A stretch of 64,000 nucleotides of DNA from Ruegeria arenilitoris (GCF_013032855.1 NZ_WQDA01000006.1:62001-126000); one strand, 5' to 3'; numbered from the stretch's first letter, positions 15,846 through 25,670 are shown. A program made the numbers and translations. Notes: a model not told the origin generated them from the sequence alone.

Positions 15846-15864
15846 TGGTCAAATCATATGACCA
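15846..15864. promoter_or_regulatory. Palindrome TGGTC-N9-GACCA, probable GntR operator
   Basis: A perfect 5+9+5 inverted repeat begins 19 bases upstream of the GntR start codon, in the gap shared with the divergent aminotransferase gene. TGGT/ACCA half sites are typical of FadR-subfamily GntR proteins, so autoregulation and control of the aminotransferase are likely. Confidence 0.55.
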
Positions 15865-15986
15865 CACATGCCCGGCCCGCGCAAGAACGGGCCGCGATCA
15901 CATTGGCTGAAACACTAGGTCAGCATTATTGACTTTAAGCGCGGAGGTCATAGCGTCAGTCCGACCCAGCGGAGGAGGCTCGGCCC

Positions 15987-17180
15987 ATGCACCAGTTATT
16001 TGCAACGCGCGCCGCGCGAATGAAGGCATCCGAAATCCGAGAGCTGCTGAAACTGCTGGATCAACCCGGCATCATTTCCTTTGCCGGCGGTATCCCCGAC
16101 CCGGCGCTTTTTCCGGCCGAGGCGTTTTCTCAGGCATTCCAACAGGCGCTTGGCGCCGACAGCCGGGCGCAGGCGCTGCAGTATTCCGTGTCCGAAGGGT
16201 ACATGCCGCTGCGGGAATGGATCGCAGGCCACATGCGCCAGATCGGCATCGACTGCGGCCCCGACGACGTTCTGATCACCTCGGGCTCGCAGCAGGCGCT
16301 GGACTATCTGGGCAAGCTGTTTCTGTCACCGGGCGACACGGCGCTGGTCGGATGGCCGACCTATCTGGGGGCTTTGGCGGCCTTCAACGCCTATGAACCA
16401 CGCTTTGACCAGTTGCGCGCAGGCGGCAATGCGGGCGCGGCGCAATACCGGGCCGCCGCGGGGCCGGGGGCGGTCAAATACGCCTATCTGTCCCCCGACT
16501 TTGCCAACCCGACCGGCGAGACCGTCGATCGGCAAGGGCGCGAGGCCCTTCTGGATCTGGCCGAAGAGTTGGACTGCGCCCTGATCGAGGATGGCGCCTA
16601 TCAGGCCCTGCGCTATGACGGGCAGGCGATACCGCCGATCCTCGCGCTGGAACTGGCGCGGAAGGGCGATCTGCAAGCCTGCCGGACGATCTATTGCGGC
16701 AGTTTTTCCAAGACCCTGTCGCCCGGGCTGCGGGTGGGGTGGGTCGTGGCGGCGCGGCCCGTCATCGCGCAGCTTGTGCTGATGAAACAGGCCGCCGACC
16801 TGCATTCGGCCACCATCAACCAGATGGCCGTGCACCAAGTGGCCCAAACCTGTTTCGACAGCCACATCCCGAAGGTGCGCGCAGCCTACCGTGCGCGCCG
16901 CGACGCGATGCTGGCGGCGTTGGACCGGCACATGCCCGAAGGTGTGCACTGGACCCGGCCCGAGGGGGGCATGTTCATCTGGCTGACCCTGCCGTCCGGC
17001 TCGGATGGCGCGCAACTGCTGGCCCGCGCGCTTGAGACGGTCAAGGTCGCCTTTGTGCCCGGTCAGGCCTTTCACCCCGATGGCAGCGGCGCCAACACGA
17101 TCCGGCTGAGTTTCTCCAACTCGGACGAGGCTACGATTGCCGAGGGTATTGCCCGGTTGGGCGCGGTCCTGGGCGGCTGA
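15987..17180 (+). CDS. PLP-dependent class I/II aminotransferase (2-aminoadipate type)
   Basis: 397 residues. Fold type I aminotransferase: ISFAGGIPDPALFP near 29-42, LQYSVSEGYMPLREWIA, SGSQQALDYLGKLF, DFANPTGET (Asn contact to PLP), and the catalytic Lys in YCGSFSKTLSPGLRVGWVV. This set is typical of the LysN/MocR aminotransferase domain without an attached regulator. Substrates could be 2-aminoadipate, aromatic or branched-chain amino acids. It is divergent from the GntR gene and likely its target. A GGAGGAGG ribosome site precedes the ATG. Confidence 0.88.
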   Translation: MHQLFATRAARMKASEIRELLKLLDQPGIISFAGGIPDPALFPAEAFSQAFQQALGADSRAQALQYSVSEGYMPLREWIAGHMRQIGIDCGPDDVLITSGSQQALDYLGKLFLSPGDTALVGWPTYLGALAAFNAYEPRFDQLRAGGNAGAAQYRAAAGPGAVKYAYLSPDFANPTGETVDRQGREALLDLAEELDCALIEDGAYQALRYDGQAIPPILALELARKGDLQACRTIYCGSFSKTLSPGLRVGWVVAARPVIAQLVLMKQAADLHSATINQMAVHQVAQTCFDSHIPKVRAAYRARRDAMLAALDRHMPEGVHWTRPEGGMFIWLTLPSGSDGAQLLARALETVKVAFVPGQAFHPDGSGANTIRLSFSNSDEATIAEGIARLGAVLGG

Positions 17181-17224
17181 GCGCGGGAAAGCTTTCGTTA
17201 ACCATTGTGCCGCAAAGCTGCGGC

Positions 17225-17629
17225 ATGATCCGGTTCCTCGCCTTGCTGTTGCTGGCCGGCTGCTCGGCCGGCACGCCCCATTTCCGCGACCTGCCCGCAA
17301 CCCGCGTGGCCGTGAATGGCAGCGTCTTCGACGTGCGCCTGCGCGGTGACCTGGCCGAGGCGGTCCGCGTCAACAGCCAATATGCCCCGCGGCTGGGGCC
17401 GATCCGGGATCGGGCCGCATTGGCCATGGCGCAGGTCTCGGGCTGTCCGGTCGCCGACGTGTTGGGCGATGCGGCGGTGACCGTGGGCATCCTCGCCTGC
17501 GACCGCAGGGCGTCGGACCGGCTGTTGCTGGCTGCGGTCACGCCGACCAACTATGAATGCATTGACTTCGGAACCTATGACAGCGGGTCGGACACCGGGT
17601 ATCAGGTGTTCGAGTGTTCGCCTTATTGA
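17225..17629 (+). CDS. Putative lipoprotein of unknown function
   Basis: 134 residues from ATG 17225; an upstream in-frame GTG at 17207 would add six polar residues before the signal peptide and is less likely. MIRFLALLLLAGCSAG contains a textbook lipobox (LAGC). The mature part has four more cysteines (SGCPV, LACDR, YECID, FECSPY), which suggests disulphides in the periplasm. No family recognised. A 7-bp hairpin (17208-17225) overlaps the start codon and may dampen translation or help end the upstream transcript. Confidence 0.75.
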   Translation: MIRFLALLLLAGCSAGTPHFRDLPATRVAVNGSVFDVRLRGDLAEAVRVNSQYAPRLGPIRDRAALAMAQVSGCPVADVLGDAAVTVGILACDRRASDRLLLAAVTPTNYECIDFGTYDSGSDTGYQVFECSPY

Positions 17630-17662
17630 CTCCGCGCAATTCCGCCCAAATCAGCAAGATAT

Positions 17663-17671
17663 TGTGGATAA
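17663..17671 (-). promoter_or_regulatory. DnaA-box match upstream of smc
   Basis: TGTGGATAA, the complement of the consensus DnaA box TTATCCACA, lies about 96 bases before the smc start. It is a single perfect 9-mer; one such match in 64 kb is close to chance expectation, so its use is uncertain. The gap 17630-17766 holds nothing else recognisable. Confidence 0.3.
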
Positions 17672-17766
17672 CTCGGCCCAATATCCCATATCCTGCGCAA
17701 CTTCGTTGACTCGCGGGCATTCCCTTGTCCAGACTTTCAGGGAACGGGAATCATGGAAATCGGCCT

Positions 17767-20700
17767 TTGCGCTTTACCAAACTCAAACTCACCGGCTTCA
17801 AAAGCTTCGTCGATCCGACCGATCTGATCATCGCGGACGGGTTGACCGGTGTGGTGGGGCCCAACGGCTGCGGCAAGTCCAACCTGCTCGAGGCGCTGCG
17901 TTGGGTGATGGGTGAAAACCGCCCCAAATCGATGCGCGGCGGTGCGATGGAGGACGTGATCTTTGCCGGTGCCGCCACCCGTCCGGCGCGCAACTTCGCC
18001 GAGGTCGTCCTGACCATGGACAACTCGGAACGTCTGGCCCCGGCCGGGTTCAATGACAGCGATCAGATCGAGATCGTGCGCCGCATCACCCGCGACGTGG
18101 GCAGCGCCTACAAGGCCAACGGCAAGGACGTGCGCGCCCGCGACGTGCAGATGCTGTTCGCCGATGCCTCGACCGGCGCGCATTCACCCGCGCTGGTGGG
18201 GCAGAACCGGATCGCCGAGCTGATCAACGCCAAACCGCGCGCCCGCCGCCGCATTCTGGAAGAGGCCGCCGGCATCTCGGGTCTGTACCAGCGGCGGCAT
18301 GAGGCCGAACTGAAGCTCAAGGGCACCGAGGCCAACCTGACCCGTGTGGATGACGTGCTGGAACAGTTGGGCACCCAGTTGGCGCAGCTGGCGCGGCAAG
18401 CCCGTCAGGCCGCGCGGTATCGTGAGATCGGCGAGCAATTGCGCCAGGCCGAAGGCATGTTGCTGTATCGCCGCTGGAAAGAGGCCGACATGGCCCGCCG
18501 GCAGGCCGAAGAGCGTCTGCGCGACCGCACCACCGAAGCCGCGCGCGCCGAGGCCGAGGCCCGCGCCGCCAGCGCGAAACGCGCCGAGATCGAAGAGACC
18601 CTGCCGCCGCTGCGCGAGGAGGAGGCCATTGCCGCCGCCGTGCTGCAGCGCCAGCAGGTGCAGCGCGATCAGCTGTCCGATCAGGAAACCCGCGCGCGCC
18701 AGACCATCGAAACCCTGACCGCCCGCATCCAGCAGCTGGGCCGCGACATCGAGCGGGAAACCGGTTTGAACCGCGACGCTGGTGAGATGATCGAGCGGCT
18801 GGAATGGGAAGCCCGCGAACTGGCCAAGGCCGCCGAGGGCCATGACGACAAGCTGGCCGAAGCTGCCGAAATCGCCCGCGAAGCCGCCGCGGTTCTGCAG
18901 GAGCGCGAGGATCTGCTGGCGCAGGAGACCGAGGACACCGCCCGTCTGGTCGCGCGTCATCAATCGGCGCAGCGCCTGGTCGAGGACAGCCGCAAGACGC
19001 TCGCAAGGTCCGAGGCCGAGGAGGAAAAGGCCCGTGCGGCCGTCGCAGAGGCCCGCGCCGCGCTGACCCGCGCCGACGAAGCGTTCGAGGCCGCGCAAGC
19101 CGCCGAGGACGAAGCGCGCGAGGCCGCCGAAGCCGCCGAAGAAGCGCTGGCCGCCGCCGACGAGCTGCGCGGTGAAACGCAGGCGCGCGAGGCCGAGGCC
19201 CGCGCCCAACGCTCCGAGGCTGAGGGCGAGTTGGGCGCGATCCGGGCCGAGACCACCGCGCTGGCCAAGCTGGTCGAGCGCGACACCGCCGAGGGCGGGC
19301 AGGTGCTGGACCTGTTGCGGGTCGAGCCGGGCTTTGAAAAGGCGCTGGGGGCCGCGCTGGCGGATGACCTCCGGGCCCCGCTGGTCGAAGGCGATGGCCC
19401 GTCGGGCTGGGTGCAGGTGCCGGGCTATGATGCCGATCAGCCGTTGCCGGACGGGGCCGAGCCGCTGGCGCTGCACGTCTCGGGGCCGGACCGCCTCAGC
19501 CGTCGCATCGCGCAGATCGGCCTGATCGACGCAGATCAGGGCGCGCGGCTGCAACCCTTGCTGAAACCCGGCCAGCGGCTGGTGTCGCGCTCCGGCGATC
19601 TGTGGCGCTGGGACGGGTTCCGCGCCTGGGCAGAGGATGCACCCAGCGCCGCGGCGCTGCGGCTCGAGCAGCTCAACAAGCTTGAGGCGCTGAAACAGCA
19701 GCTGGCGCAGGTCGAGGCGCAGGCCGACGGCGCCCGCGCCGCGCATGAGGCTCTGTCGCGGCAATTGACCGAGGTGACCGAGGCTGACCGCCGCGCCCGC
19801 GAGGCCCGCCGCGCCGCCGACCAACGCATGGCCGAGGCCGCCCGCGCGCTCAGCCGGGCCGAGGCCGACCGCAACCTGGCGCAGGGCAAGCTGGAGAACC
19901 TGACGCTTGCGGTCGACCGCCACAAGCAGGATGCGATGGCGGCCCGCGCCCAGCTGCGCGAGGCTGAGGCCGCGCTGGCCGAGTTGGGCGATCTGGACAC
20001 CGCCCGCGCCCGGGTCGAGGACATCAAGCAGACGGTCGAGGCCGCGCGGATCACCATGCTGACGCACCGCTCGACCCATGATGAGTTGCGCCGCGAGGGC
20101 GAGGCCCGCACCCGCCGCGCGCAGGAGGTGGCCAAGGACTTGAGCGGCTGGAAACACCGTTTGGAAACCGCCGAGAAGCGCATCGCCGAGCTGGCCGAGC
20201 GCAAAGCCAGTTCCGAGGAAGAACTGACCGAGGCGATGGCCGCGCCCGCCGAGATCGCCGAGGCGCGCGAAGAGCTGAACGAGATGATCGAGGCTGCCGA
20301 GGCCCGCCGCGCCGAGGCCGCCGACAAGCTGGCCCAGGCCGAAGCGCTGCAACGCGAGGCCGTGCTGGCCGAGCGCGAGGCCGAGCGCAAGGCCTCGGAG
20401 GCGCGCGAAGCCCGCGCCGCGGCCGAGGCGCGGTTCGAGGCGGCCAAGGAAAGTGTCGCCGCCGCCGCCGAGCGCATCGCCGAGGATCAGCAACTGACCC
20501 CGAACCAGTTGTTGAACCAGCTGGACGTGAACCCCGATGACATGCCCACCGCCGATGCCCTTGAGGCTGAGGTGAACCGCCACAAGCGCCAGCGCGACGC
20601 GATGGGTGCGGTGAACCTGCGTGCCGAGGAGGACGCCAAGGAGGTTCAGGAGGAATTCGACACGCTCAACAGTGAGAAATCCGATCTGGAAGAGGCGATC

Positions 20701-21222
20701 AAGGCGCTGCGCAGCGGCATCGCCAGCCTCAACCGTGAGGGCCGCGAGCGCCTGCTGACTGCATTCGAACAGGTCAACGCGAACTTCGCCATGCTGTTCA
20801 AGCATCTGTTCGGTGGCGGCGAGGCCAACCTGGTGATGGTCGAGAGCGACGACCCGCTGGATGCGGGGCTCGAGATCATGTGCCAGCCGCCGGGCAAGAA
20901 GCTGTCGACCCTCAGCCTGTTGTCGGGCGGGGAACAAACCCTGACTGCCACCGCGCTGATCTTCGGCGTGTTCCTGGCCAACCCCGCGCCGATCTGCGTG
21001 CTGGACGAGGTTGATGCGCCGCTGGACGATGCCAACGTGACCCGGTTCTGCGATCTGCTGGACGAGATGTGCCGCCAGACCGACACGCGGTTCCTGATCA
21101 TCACCCACCACGCGGTGACTATGGCGCGGATGGACCGTCTGTTCGGCGTGACCATGCAGGAACAGGGCGTCAGCCAACTGGTCTCGGTCGATCTGAAGAA
21201 GGCCGAGCAGATGGTCGCCTGA
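17767..21222 (+). CDS. smc: Chromosome segregation protein SMC
   Basis: 1151 residues when started at the TTG at 17767 (MRFTKLKLTGFKSFVDPTDL), where homology to the family begins; the frame is open further upstream (TTG 17725) without supporting residues. Walker A is GPNGCGKSN at 31-39. Two long coiled-coil arms very rich in Ala/Glu/Arg flank a hinge at roughly 510-650. The C-terminal head has the signature LSLLSGGEQTLTATALIFG and Walker B ICVLDEVDAPLDD. SMC with ScpA/ScpB compacts and resolves newly replicated chromosomes. No scp genes are nearby. Confidence 0.96.
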   Translation: MRFTKLKLTGFKSFVDPTDLIIADGLTGVVGPNGCGKSNLLEALRWVMGENRPKSMRGGAMEDVIFAGAATRPARNFAEVVLTMDNSERLAPAGFNDSDQIEIVRRITRDVGSAYKANGKDVRARDVQMLFADASTGAHSPALVGQNRIAELINAKPRARRRILEEAAGISGLYQRRHEAELKLKGTEANLTRVDDVLEQLGTQLAQLARQARQAARYREIGEQLRQAEGMLLYRRWKEADMARRQAEERLRDRTTEAARAEAEARAASAKRAEIEETLPPLREEEAIAAAVLQRQQVQRDQLSDQETRARQTIETLTARIQQLGRDIERETGLNRDAGEMIERLEWEARELAKAAEGHDDKLAEAAEIAREAAAVLQEREDLLAQETEDTARLVARHQSAQRLVEDSRKTLARSEAEEEKARAAVAEARAALTRADEAFEAAQAAEDEAREAAEAAEEALAAADELRGETQAREAEARAQRSEAEGELGAIRAETTALAKLVERDTAEGGQVLDLLRVEPGFEKALGAALADDLRAPLVEGDGPSGWVQVPGYDADQPLPDGAEPLALHVSGPDRLSRRIAQIGLIDADQGARLQPLLKPGQRLVSRSGDLWRWDGFRAWAEDAPSAAALRLEQLNKLEALKQQLAQVEAQADGARAAHEALSRQLTEVTEADRRAREARRAADQRMAEAARALSRAEADRNLAQGKLENLTLAVDRHKQDAMAARAQLREAEAALAELGDLDTARARVEDIKQTVEAARITMLTHRSTHDELRREGEARTRRAQEVAKDLSGWKHRLETAEKRIAELAERKASSEEELTEAMAAPAEIAEAREELNEMIEAAEARRAEAADKLAQAEALQREAVLAEREAERKASEAREARAAAEARFEAAKESVAAAAERIAEDQQLTPNQLLNQLDVNPDDMPTADALEAEVNRHKRQRDAMGAVNLRAEEDAKEVQEEFDTLNSEKSDLEEAIKALRSGIASLNREGRERLLTAFEQVNANFAMLFKHLFGGGEANLVMVESDDPLDAGLEIMCQPPGKKLSTLSLLSGGEQTLTATALIFGVFLANPAPICVLDEVDAPLDDANVTRFCDLLDEMCRQTDTRFLIITHHAVTMARMDRLFGVTMQEQGVSQLVSVDLKKAEQMVA

Positions 21223-21276
21223 CCGCTCACTGCAACGTTATTCCGCGATCGGGCCGGGCCGGGCTAGGCTGGCTGC

Positions 21277-21639
21277 ATGAAACACGTGTTGCTGATCGCC
21301 GCGGCCTGCGCCGCCTCGCCGCTCTGGGCTGCCGAATGGGCTGTACGCCCCGGTGATATCCCCCTGAGCCCCGCTGAACTGAACGCGCTGGCCGGGCGAA
21401 CGCTGACTTTCTATGACGACGGGCAGTCGAAATACTCGGTCGGTGGGGCCTATTCCTATACCTATTCGGCGGTCAATGGCGGCGGAACGGCCTTCGGAAC
21501 CTACAGAATCGCCGCTGATGGCAGCATCTGTGTGCAGTACCGCAACGGGTTCGACCGCTGCGATCTGTACGTGCGCAACAGAGATCGGCTGATCCTGATC
21601 ACGGAAAAAGGTGAACGTTACCCGGTGCGACCCGACTAA
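21277..21639 (+). CDS. Small secreted protein of unknown function
   Basis: 120 residues with a clear Sec signal peptide (MKHVLLIAAACAASPLWAAE, cleavage near residue 19). The mature part has a repeated Tyr/Ser stretch (YSVGGAYSYTYSAV), GTYRIAADGSICVQYRNGFDRCDLYV with two Cys, and a beta-rich pattern. Proteins of this shape are common in Rhodobacterales, but I cannot assign a function. It follows smc at 54 bases on the same strand. Confidence 0.7.
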   Translation: MKHVLLIAAACAASPLWAAEWAVRPGDIPLSPAELNALAGRTLTFYDDGQSKYSVGGAYSYTYSAVNGGGTAFGTYRIAADGSICVQYRNGFDRCDLYVRNRDRLILITEKGERYPVRPD

Positions 21640-21673
21640 GATGAAGAATTGAAACGGATGGCTTGGAAAGCGC

Positions 21674-22450
21674 TCAACTGTCCGGATCGCCCAGCCATTC
21701 GTGCGGAACACCGATGTCCGGTCGATTCTTTTGATGCAGCACATCCAATTCGTGCGGAAGAGTGGTGATCGGCTTTTTCGAACGCACACGATCATTGCGG
21801 ATGAAAGTTGCCTCGACGACTCTGGGAAATTCAACGTCATCGATACAGACGGTACCTGCGGCGTTGTTCGTATGTAGATGGGCGTTGGTAAATTCTGCGG
21901 CCATGGCGCGAAGAAATGGCTCTGCCCTGGCGAAAAAATTCGGTTTCATAAGGATCGAGGGGATCCGGTGCAGTTCAATGACGATGATCCGGAACCTTTT
22001 CAAGTATTCGGAAGGCAAAGCGGCAATCGCGGCATATTCTGCCCCCTCGATGTCCATCTGCAGGATCAAGTCACCAGACCGCGGGGCAAACTCGTCCATC
22101 CAATCGCGCAGAGAAATAAAATCACCCTTCGTCTCGGGGCCGACAAATTTCTTGCGGAAGATCGCGCCAGGGACCGGTTCCGCCGGAGCGTCAACCGAAG
22201 CGTCGGCCATGAACGATGGGATCGACCTTTTTGCCAGATCGTATTCGAATGTTGATTGAATGGAGACGCCAGGGGAAAAGCAGGCGCGGATCCCATTGAA
22301 GTCATTGGGAACCAGGTAACCGCCATCGCCGAATGCGCCTACCCTGATCAGTTCGTGGCCAGTGTCGTAGGGGCGCAATACGTCGGCTATCAACTGTCTG
22401 CGGAGATTGAGTGTCACGTTTCGCCTCAACCGGATGGTCCAATTGTCCAA
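21674..22450 (-). CDS. FkbM-type methyltransferase
   Basis: 258 residues. The motif LILQMDIEGAEYAAI near 130-144 is the signature of FkbM-family SAM methyltransferases, which O-methylate sugars or lipids; GDGGYLVPND and FSPGVSIQSTFEYDLAKR upstream fit the SAM-binding half. Codon use looks less GC-rich than its neighbours, so it may be a recent arrival, perhaps linked in function to the glycan cassette 6.6 kb away, though there is no physical link. No operon partner on its strand. Confidence 0.75.
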   Translation of the reverse strand: MDNWTIRLRRNVTLNLRRQLIADVLRPYDTGHELIRVGAFGDGGYLVPNDFNGIRACFSPGVSIQSTFEYDLAKRSIPSFMADASVDAPAEPVPGAIFRKKFVGPETKGDFISLRDWMDEFAPRSGDLILQMDIEGAEYAAIAALPSEYLKRFRIIVIELHRIPSILMKPNFFARAEPFLRAMAAEFTNAHLHTNNAAGTVCIDDVEFPRVVEATFIRNDRVRSKKPITTLPHELDVLHQKNRPDIGVPHEWLGDPDS

Positions 22451-22511
22451 CAGTATCCATTGCCCGCATCGGGAGCAAACGACAGATGTCGATTTTGGTC
22501 TGATGGAGATT

Positions 22512-23675
22512 TCATAGCCGGTTCAGCAAATCAACCGTCGGCCAGGCATCTGCGGGCAGGCCCAGCCGGGCTTGCTCAGCCTGCACTGCGGCCCGCGTTC
22601 CGGACCCCAAGATGCCGTCGATCTTGCCCACGTCGTGGCCGCGCGCCTGCAGTTTCGCCTGCAGCTGTTTCATCTGGGCACCGGTCAGGCCTGGATCGGG
22701 GTTGCCCGCAGAATAGACTTGTGCGCCTTCGAGACGCGTTCCGAAATAGGCAGCGGTCAGGACATAGACAAAGCTTTGGTTCCACTCGAAATAGACATCG
22801 AAATTCGGATAGGCCAGAAAGGCTGGCCCCTTGCGCCCCTGCGGCAGGATCAGCGAAGCCGGCATGTTGGCCAATGTCCCGCTGCGCGCCTGCACGCCCA
22901 TCGCCTGCCAGTCTGACACCGGGCGCGGTTTGCCCGGCCCGCTCAGCGACCAGTCCATCTGTGCGGGCACGGTGACCTCCTGCAGCCAGGGCTGACCGGG
23001 CTGCCAGCCCAGATGAGACAGCATCTTGCCACCCGACATCAGCGCATCGGGGGCCGAGGTTTTCAGCCGCACATGCCCGTCGCCATCACCGTCCACGCCG
23101 TTTTCCAGAATGTCGCGGGGCAGCATCTGCACCATGCCGATCTCGCCCGCCCATGCGCCCGTGGTGCGGTTCGGGTCGAAATCGCCGTTCCGGAACAGCT
23201 CGATCGCGGCGAAGATCTGCGGCCGGAACAGCTCGGGGCGGCGGCAATCATGGGCCAGCGTCACTAACGCATTGCGGGTGTTGAAATCGCCCTGGAACGC
23301 GCCGTAATCCGTCTCGAACGCCCAGAAGGCCAACAGGACCCCGCGCGACACGCCGTATTCGGCCTCGATCCGGTCGAACACGGCGTCGTATTTCTGTGCC
23401 ATCGCCTGGCCGCGCCTGATCCGATCCTGCGAGATCAGGCGGCGCGAGAACTCGATGAACGGTTTCTGGAACACGCCCTGCGCCCGGTCGGCCTTCAGCA
23501 CCTTGGGGTCCTGCTGCACACCGTTGAAGAACGCATCGACCGTGGCCGTGTCGAACCCCTGCTGTGCCGCTTCGGCCTTCAGTCCGCGAACGAAGGCGTT
23601 GAAGCCGCCGCCGCATTGGGCAAGGGCCGGGGCGGCGAACAGGCAAGCGGCCATAAGGCCCGAGACAAAGCGCAT
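22512..23675 (-). CDS. Lytic murein transglycosylase (MltB/SLT_2 type) with peptidoglycan-binding domain
   Basis: 387 residues from ATG 23675 (MRFVSGLMAACLFAAPALAQ, a Sec signal peptide); an alternative ATG at 23687 adds four residues. The SLT_2 catalytic domain covers about 25-310, with EAEYGVSRGVLLAFWAFETDYG carrying the catalytic Glu and GEIGMVQMLP. The last ~65 residues form a PG_binding_1 repeat (MKQLQAKLQARGHDVGKIDG). It cleaves glycan strands in the periplasm for wall remodelling. It lies 15-20 bases after cobD on the same strand; the association looks incidental. Confidence 0.9.
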   Translation of the reverse strand: MRFVSGLMAACLFAAPALAQCGGGFNAFVRGLKAEAAQQGFDTATVDAFFNGVQQDPKVLKADRAQGVFQKPFIEFSRRLISQDRIRRGQAMAQKYDAVFDRIEAEYGVSRGVLLAFWAFETDYGAFQGDFNTRNALVTLAHDCRRPELFRPQIFAAIELFRNGDFDPNRTTGAWAGEIGMVQMLPRDILENGVDGDGDGHVRLKTSAPDALMSGGKMLSHLGWQPGQPWLQEVTVPAQMDWSLSGPGKPRPVSDWQAMGVQARSGTLANMPASLILPQGRKGPAFLAYPNFDVYFEWNQSFVYVLTAAYFGTRLEGAQVYSAGNPDPGLTGAQMKQLQAKLQARGHDVGKIDGILGSGTRAAVQAEQARLGLPADAWPTVDLLNRL

Positions 23676-23689
23676 GACGAAAACCATCC

Positions 23690-24610
23690 TCAGAAAACCG
23701 TGTTCAGAACAACCCACACCGTCAGTCCGGCCAACGCAAGCCCCCAAACCTGCCAAAGGATCCCGCATGCGCGGAAAACCTCCGTTGCGCCGATCGTGCG
23801 CCGGGCCTCGCCGTTGACCCAAGCCAGATCGCGCATCTGCCCGTCATAGCTGCGCGGCCCGGCCAGTGCCACGTCCAGCGCGCGGGCCATGGCGGCCTCG
23901 GGCCAGCCGGCATTGGGCGAAATGTGGCGCTGCGCGTCCGCGAAGATGGCCCGCAATTGGCGCCACTGTCCCGACAGGGCCACGATCATCAGGCAAGTCA
24001 GCCGCGCCGGGATCAGGTTCAGCAGATCGTCCAGCCGGGCGGCGGCCCAGCCGAAGTCTCGGTACGTGTCATTGAGGTACCCGATCATGCTGTCGGCGGT
24101 GTTCACCGCCTTGTAGACCAGCAGCCCCGGCAGGCCGCCCAGCAGGAACCAGAAAGCCGGGGCGATCACCCCGTCGCTGAGGTTCTCGGCGGCGCTCTCG
24201 ATGGCCGAGCGCGCCACCTGGGCCTCGGTCATCTGCGAGGTGTCGCGCGACACGATCATCGCCACCGCCGCGCGTCCCTCGGGCAGGGACTGCCGCAGCG
24301 CGACGCCCACGGCGCGGACATGCGCCACCAAAGAGTTCTGTGCCAACAGGATCGCGCAGACCACGACCTCGACCGCCCAGCCAAGCCACGCCAGCGCCGC
24401 ACCGACCACCCAGCCGCCCAAGACCAGTAGAAGGGCGACGAACACGCCCTTGGCCCGTCGATGTGTGCCGTGGTTCAGATGGCGGTCCAGCCAGCCGATG
24501 GCGTTGCCCATCAGCACCGCCGGGTGCCGCAGGCGCGACCACAGCCAATCGGGCTCGCCCAATGCGGCGTCCAGCAGCATCGCCAGGGCCAGCGTCAGCG
24601 CGGTGCTCAC
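23690..24610 (-). CDS. cobD: Adenosylcobinamide-phosphate synthase CobD/CbiB
   Basis: 306 residues from a GTG at 24610 ([21 protein letters not shown]), where the GTG overlaps the stop of cobC (GTGA). Integral membrane protein with about five hydrophobic stretches; conserved [26 protein letters not shown] and [18 protein letters not shown] are diagnostic. It joins cobyric acid to (R)-1-amino-2-propanol phosphate, closing the lower-ligand arm of B12. Together with cobC it forms a two-gene aminopropanol arm unit. Confidence 0.93.
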   Translation of the reverse strand: MSTALTLALAMLLDAALGEPDWLWSRLRHPAVLMGNAIGWLDRHLNHGTHRRAKGVFVALLLVLGGWVVGAALAWLGWAVEVVVCAILLAQNSLVAHVRAVGVALRQSLPEGRAAVAMIVSRDTSQMTEAQVARSAIESAAENLSDGVIAPAFWFLLGGLPGLLVYKAVNTADSMIGYLNDTYRDFGWAAARLDDLLNLIPARLTCLMIVALSGQWRQLRAIFADAQRHISPNAGWPEAAMARALDVALAGPRSYDGQMRDLAWVNGEARRTIGATEVFRACGILWQVWGLALAGLTVWVVLNTVF

Positions 24611-25572
24611 AGCGCCGCCTCGAGCCGCGACCAGCCATGCTCGGGCGGCAGGCCCAGCCGCAGGAACCGATCGGAATAGGGGAAGATGCGGCTCCAGATA
24701 TGGGCCTGTGCCAGCCGGTCCTGCCACGCGGCGGCATCGTCCACGTTATACAGGCGGAACAGCGTGGTTCCGCCGACCAAATGCGCGCCCTTGCCGGTCA
24801 TCAGCGTATCCAGCCGTTCCGTATCACGGGCCAGTCGGGCGCGTGTGGCCTCGGCCCAGGCCGTGTCATTCAGGGCCTGCGCGCCGATGCGCAGGGCCGG
24901 CCCGGACACCGCCCAGGGGCCGGTCAGATCGTTCAGTCGCGCGATCAGGTCGGGATGCCCGATGGCAAAGCCCAGCCGCAGACCTGCAAGTCCCCAGAAC
25001 TTGCCAAAGCTTTTCAGAACGATCACGCCGGAGCGCTCGGACAGGCGGATCAATGATGCTTGGGGCGTCACGTCGCAAAAGCTTTCGTCGATCACGGTCA
25101 GCGGCGCATCGGCGTCCTCGGCCTGCCAGATCCGGCCGTCGGGATTGTTGGGATGCACGATCACCCGCGCCTGCGTCGGGCCGCCGGGCTGCACCGTCCA
25201 GCCCTGCGCGGCAAAGGCGGCGGCATGTTCGTTGTAGGTGGGCGTGGTGATCTGGACCGCACCAACGGGGGCCAGCGCCGGGATCCGCGCGATCAGGGCC
25301 GAAGCGCCCGGCGCGGGAAGAATCGCCGCGCCGTCCGGCACACCCCAGAACCGGCGGGCCGCATCGCTCAGCCGGGCAAAGGCCCCGTGGTCGGGCAGGG
25401 CGGTCCAGTCTTCGGACGTGAGGTCCGCCACCGGGTAGGGGTGCGGGTTGATCCCGGTCGACAGGTCGATCCATTCCGCTCGCGCGCCGCGGTGGCGGGC
25501 AATGGCGTCGTCCAACCCACCGCCGTGGTCACGCTTGCCGCGCGGGTTCAAGTCGTCAGTGCGGTCAGTCAT
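24607..25572 (-). CDS. cobC: Threonine-phosphate decarboxylase (cobalamin biosynthesis CobC)
   Basis: 321 residues from ATG 25572 ([19 protein letters not shown]); another ATG at 25611 is possible. PLP enzyme of fold type [26 protein letters not shown] (Asn-Pro pair), IDESFCDV and the PLP-lysine motif [21 protein letters not shown]. It decarboxylates L-threonine O-3-phosphate to aminopropanol phosphate, which the adjacent CobD attaches to cobyric acid. In other nomenclatures this enzyme is called CobD and its partner CbiB. It belongs to the aerobic-type B12 pathway. Confidence 0.92.
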   Translation of the reverse strand: MTDRTDDLNPRGKRDHGGGLDDAIARHRGARAEWIDLSTGINPHPYPVADLTSEDWTALPDHGAFARLSDAARRFWGVPDGAAILPAPGASALIARIPALAPVGAVQITTPTYNEHAAAFAAQGWTVQPGGPTQARVIVHPNNPDGRIWQAEDADAPLTVIDESFCDVTPQASLIRLSERSGVIVLKSFGKFWGLAGLRLGFAIGHPDLIARLNDLTGPWAVSGPALRIGAQALNDTAWAEATRARLARDTERLDTLMTGKGAHLVGGTTLFRLYNVDDAAAWQDRLAQAHIWSRIFPYSDRFLRLGLPPEHGWSRLEAAL

Positions 25573-25670
25573 GCCGGAATCGTCCAAAACGCCGAAATTA
25601 CCCCGCTTCAAGCGGATTTACGCCGTTTTTACAAGCAAATCCGGTTCCTTGAAGAGCGCTGGGGCGACCG

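Noticed and set aside
17208-17225. Hairpin TGCCGCA-AAGC-TGCGGCA as terminator of the aminotransferase gene
   Set aside because: No U-tract follows and it overlaps the next start codon; recorded only as a possible translational effect.
18184-21177. A 997-codon open frame antisense to smc
   Set aside because: It runs opposite the clear smc gene; long antisense frames are expected where GC-rich DNA has few stop codons. Its Leu/Gly/Gln/Arg-rich translation has no family features.
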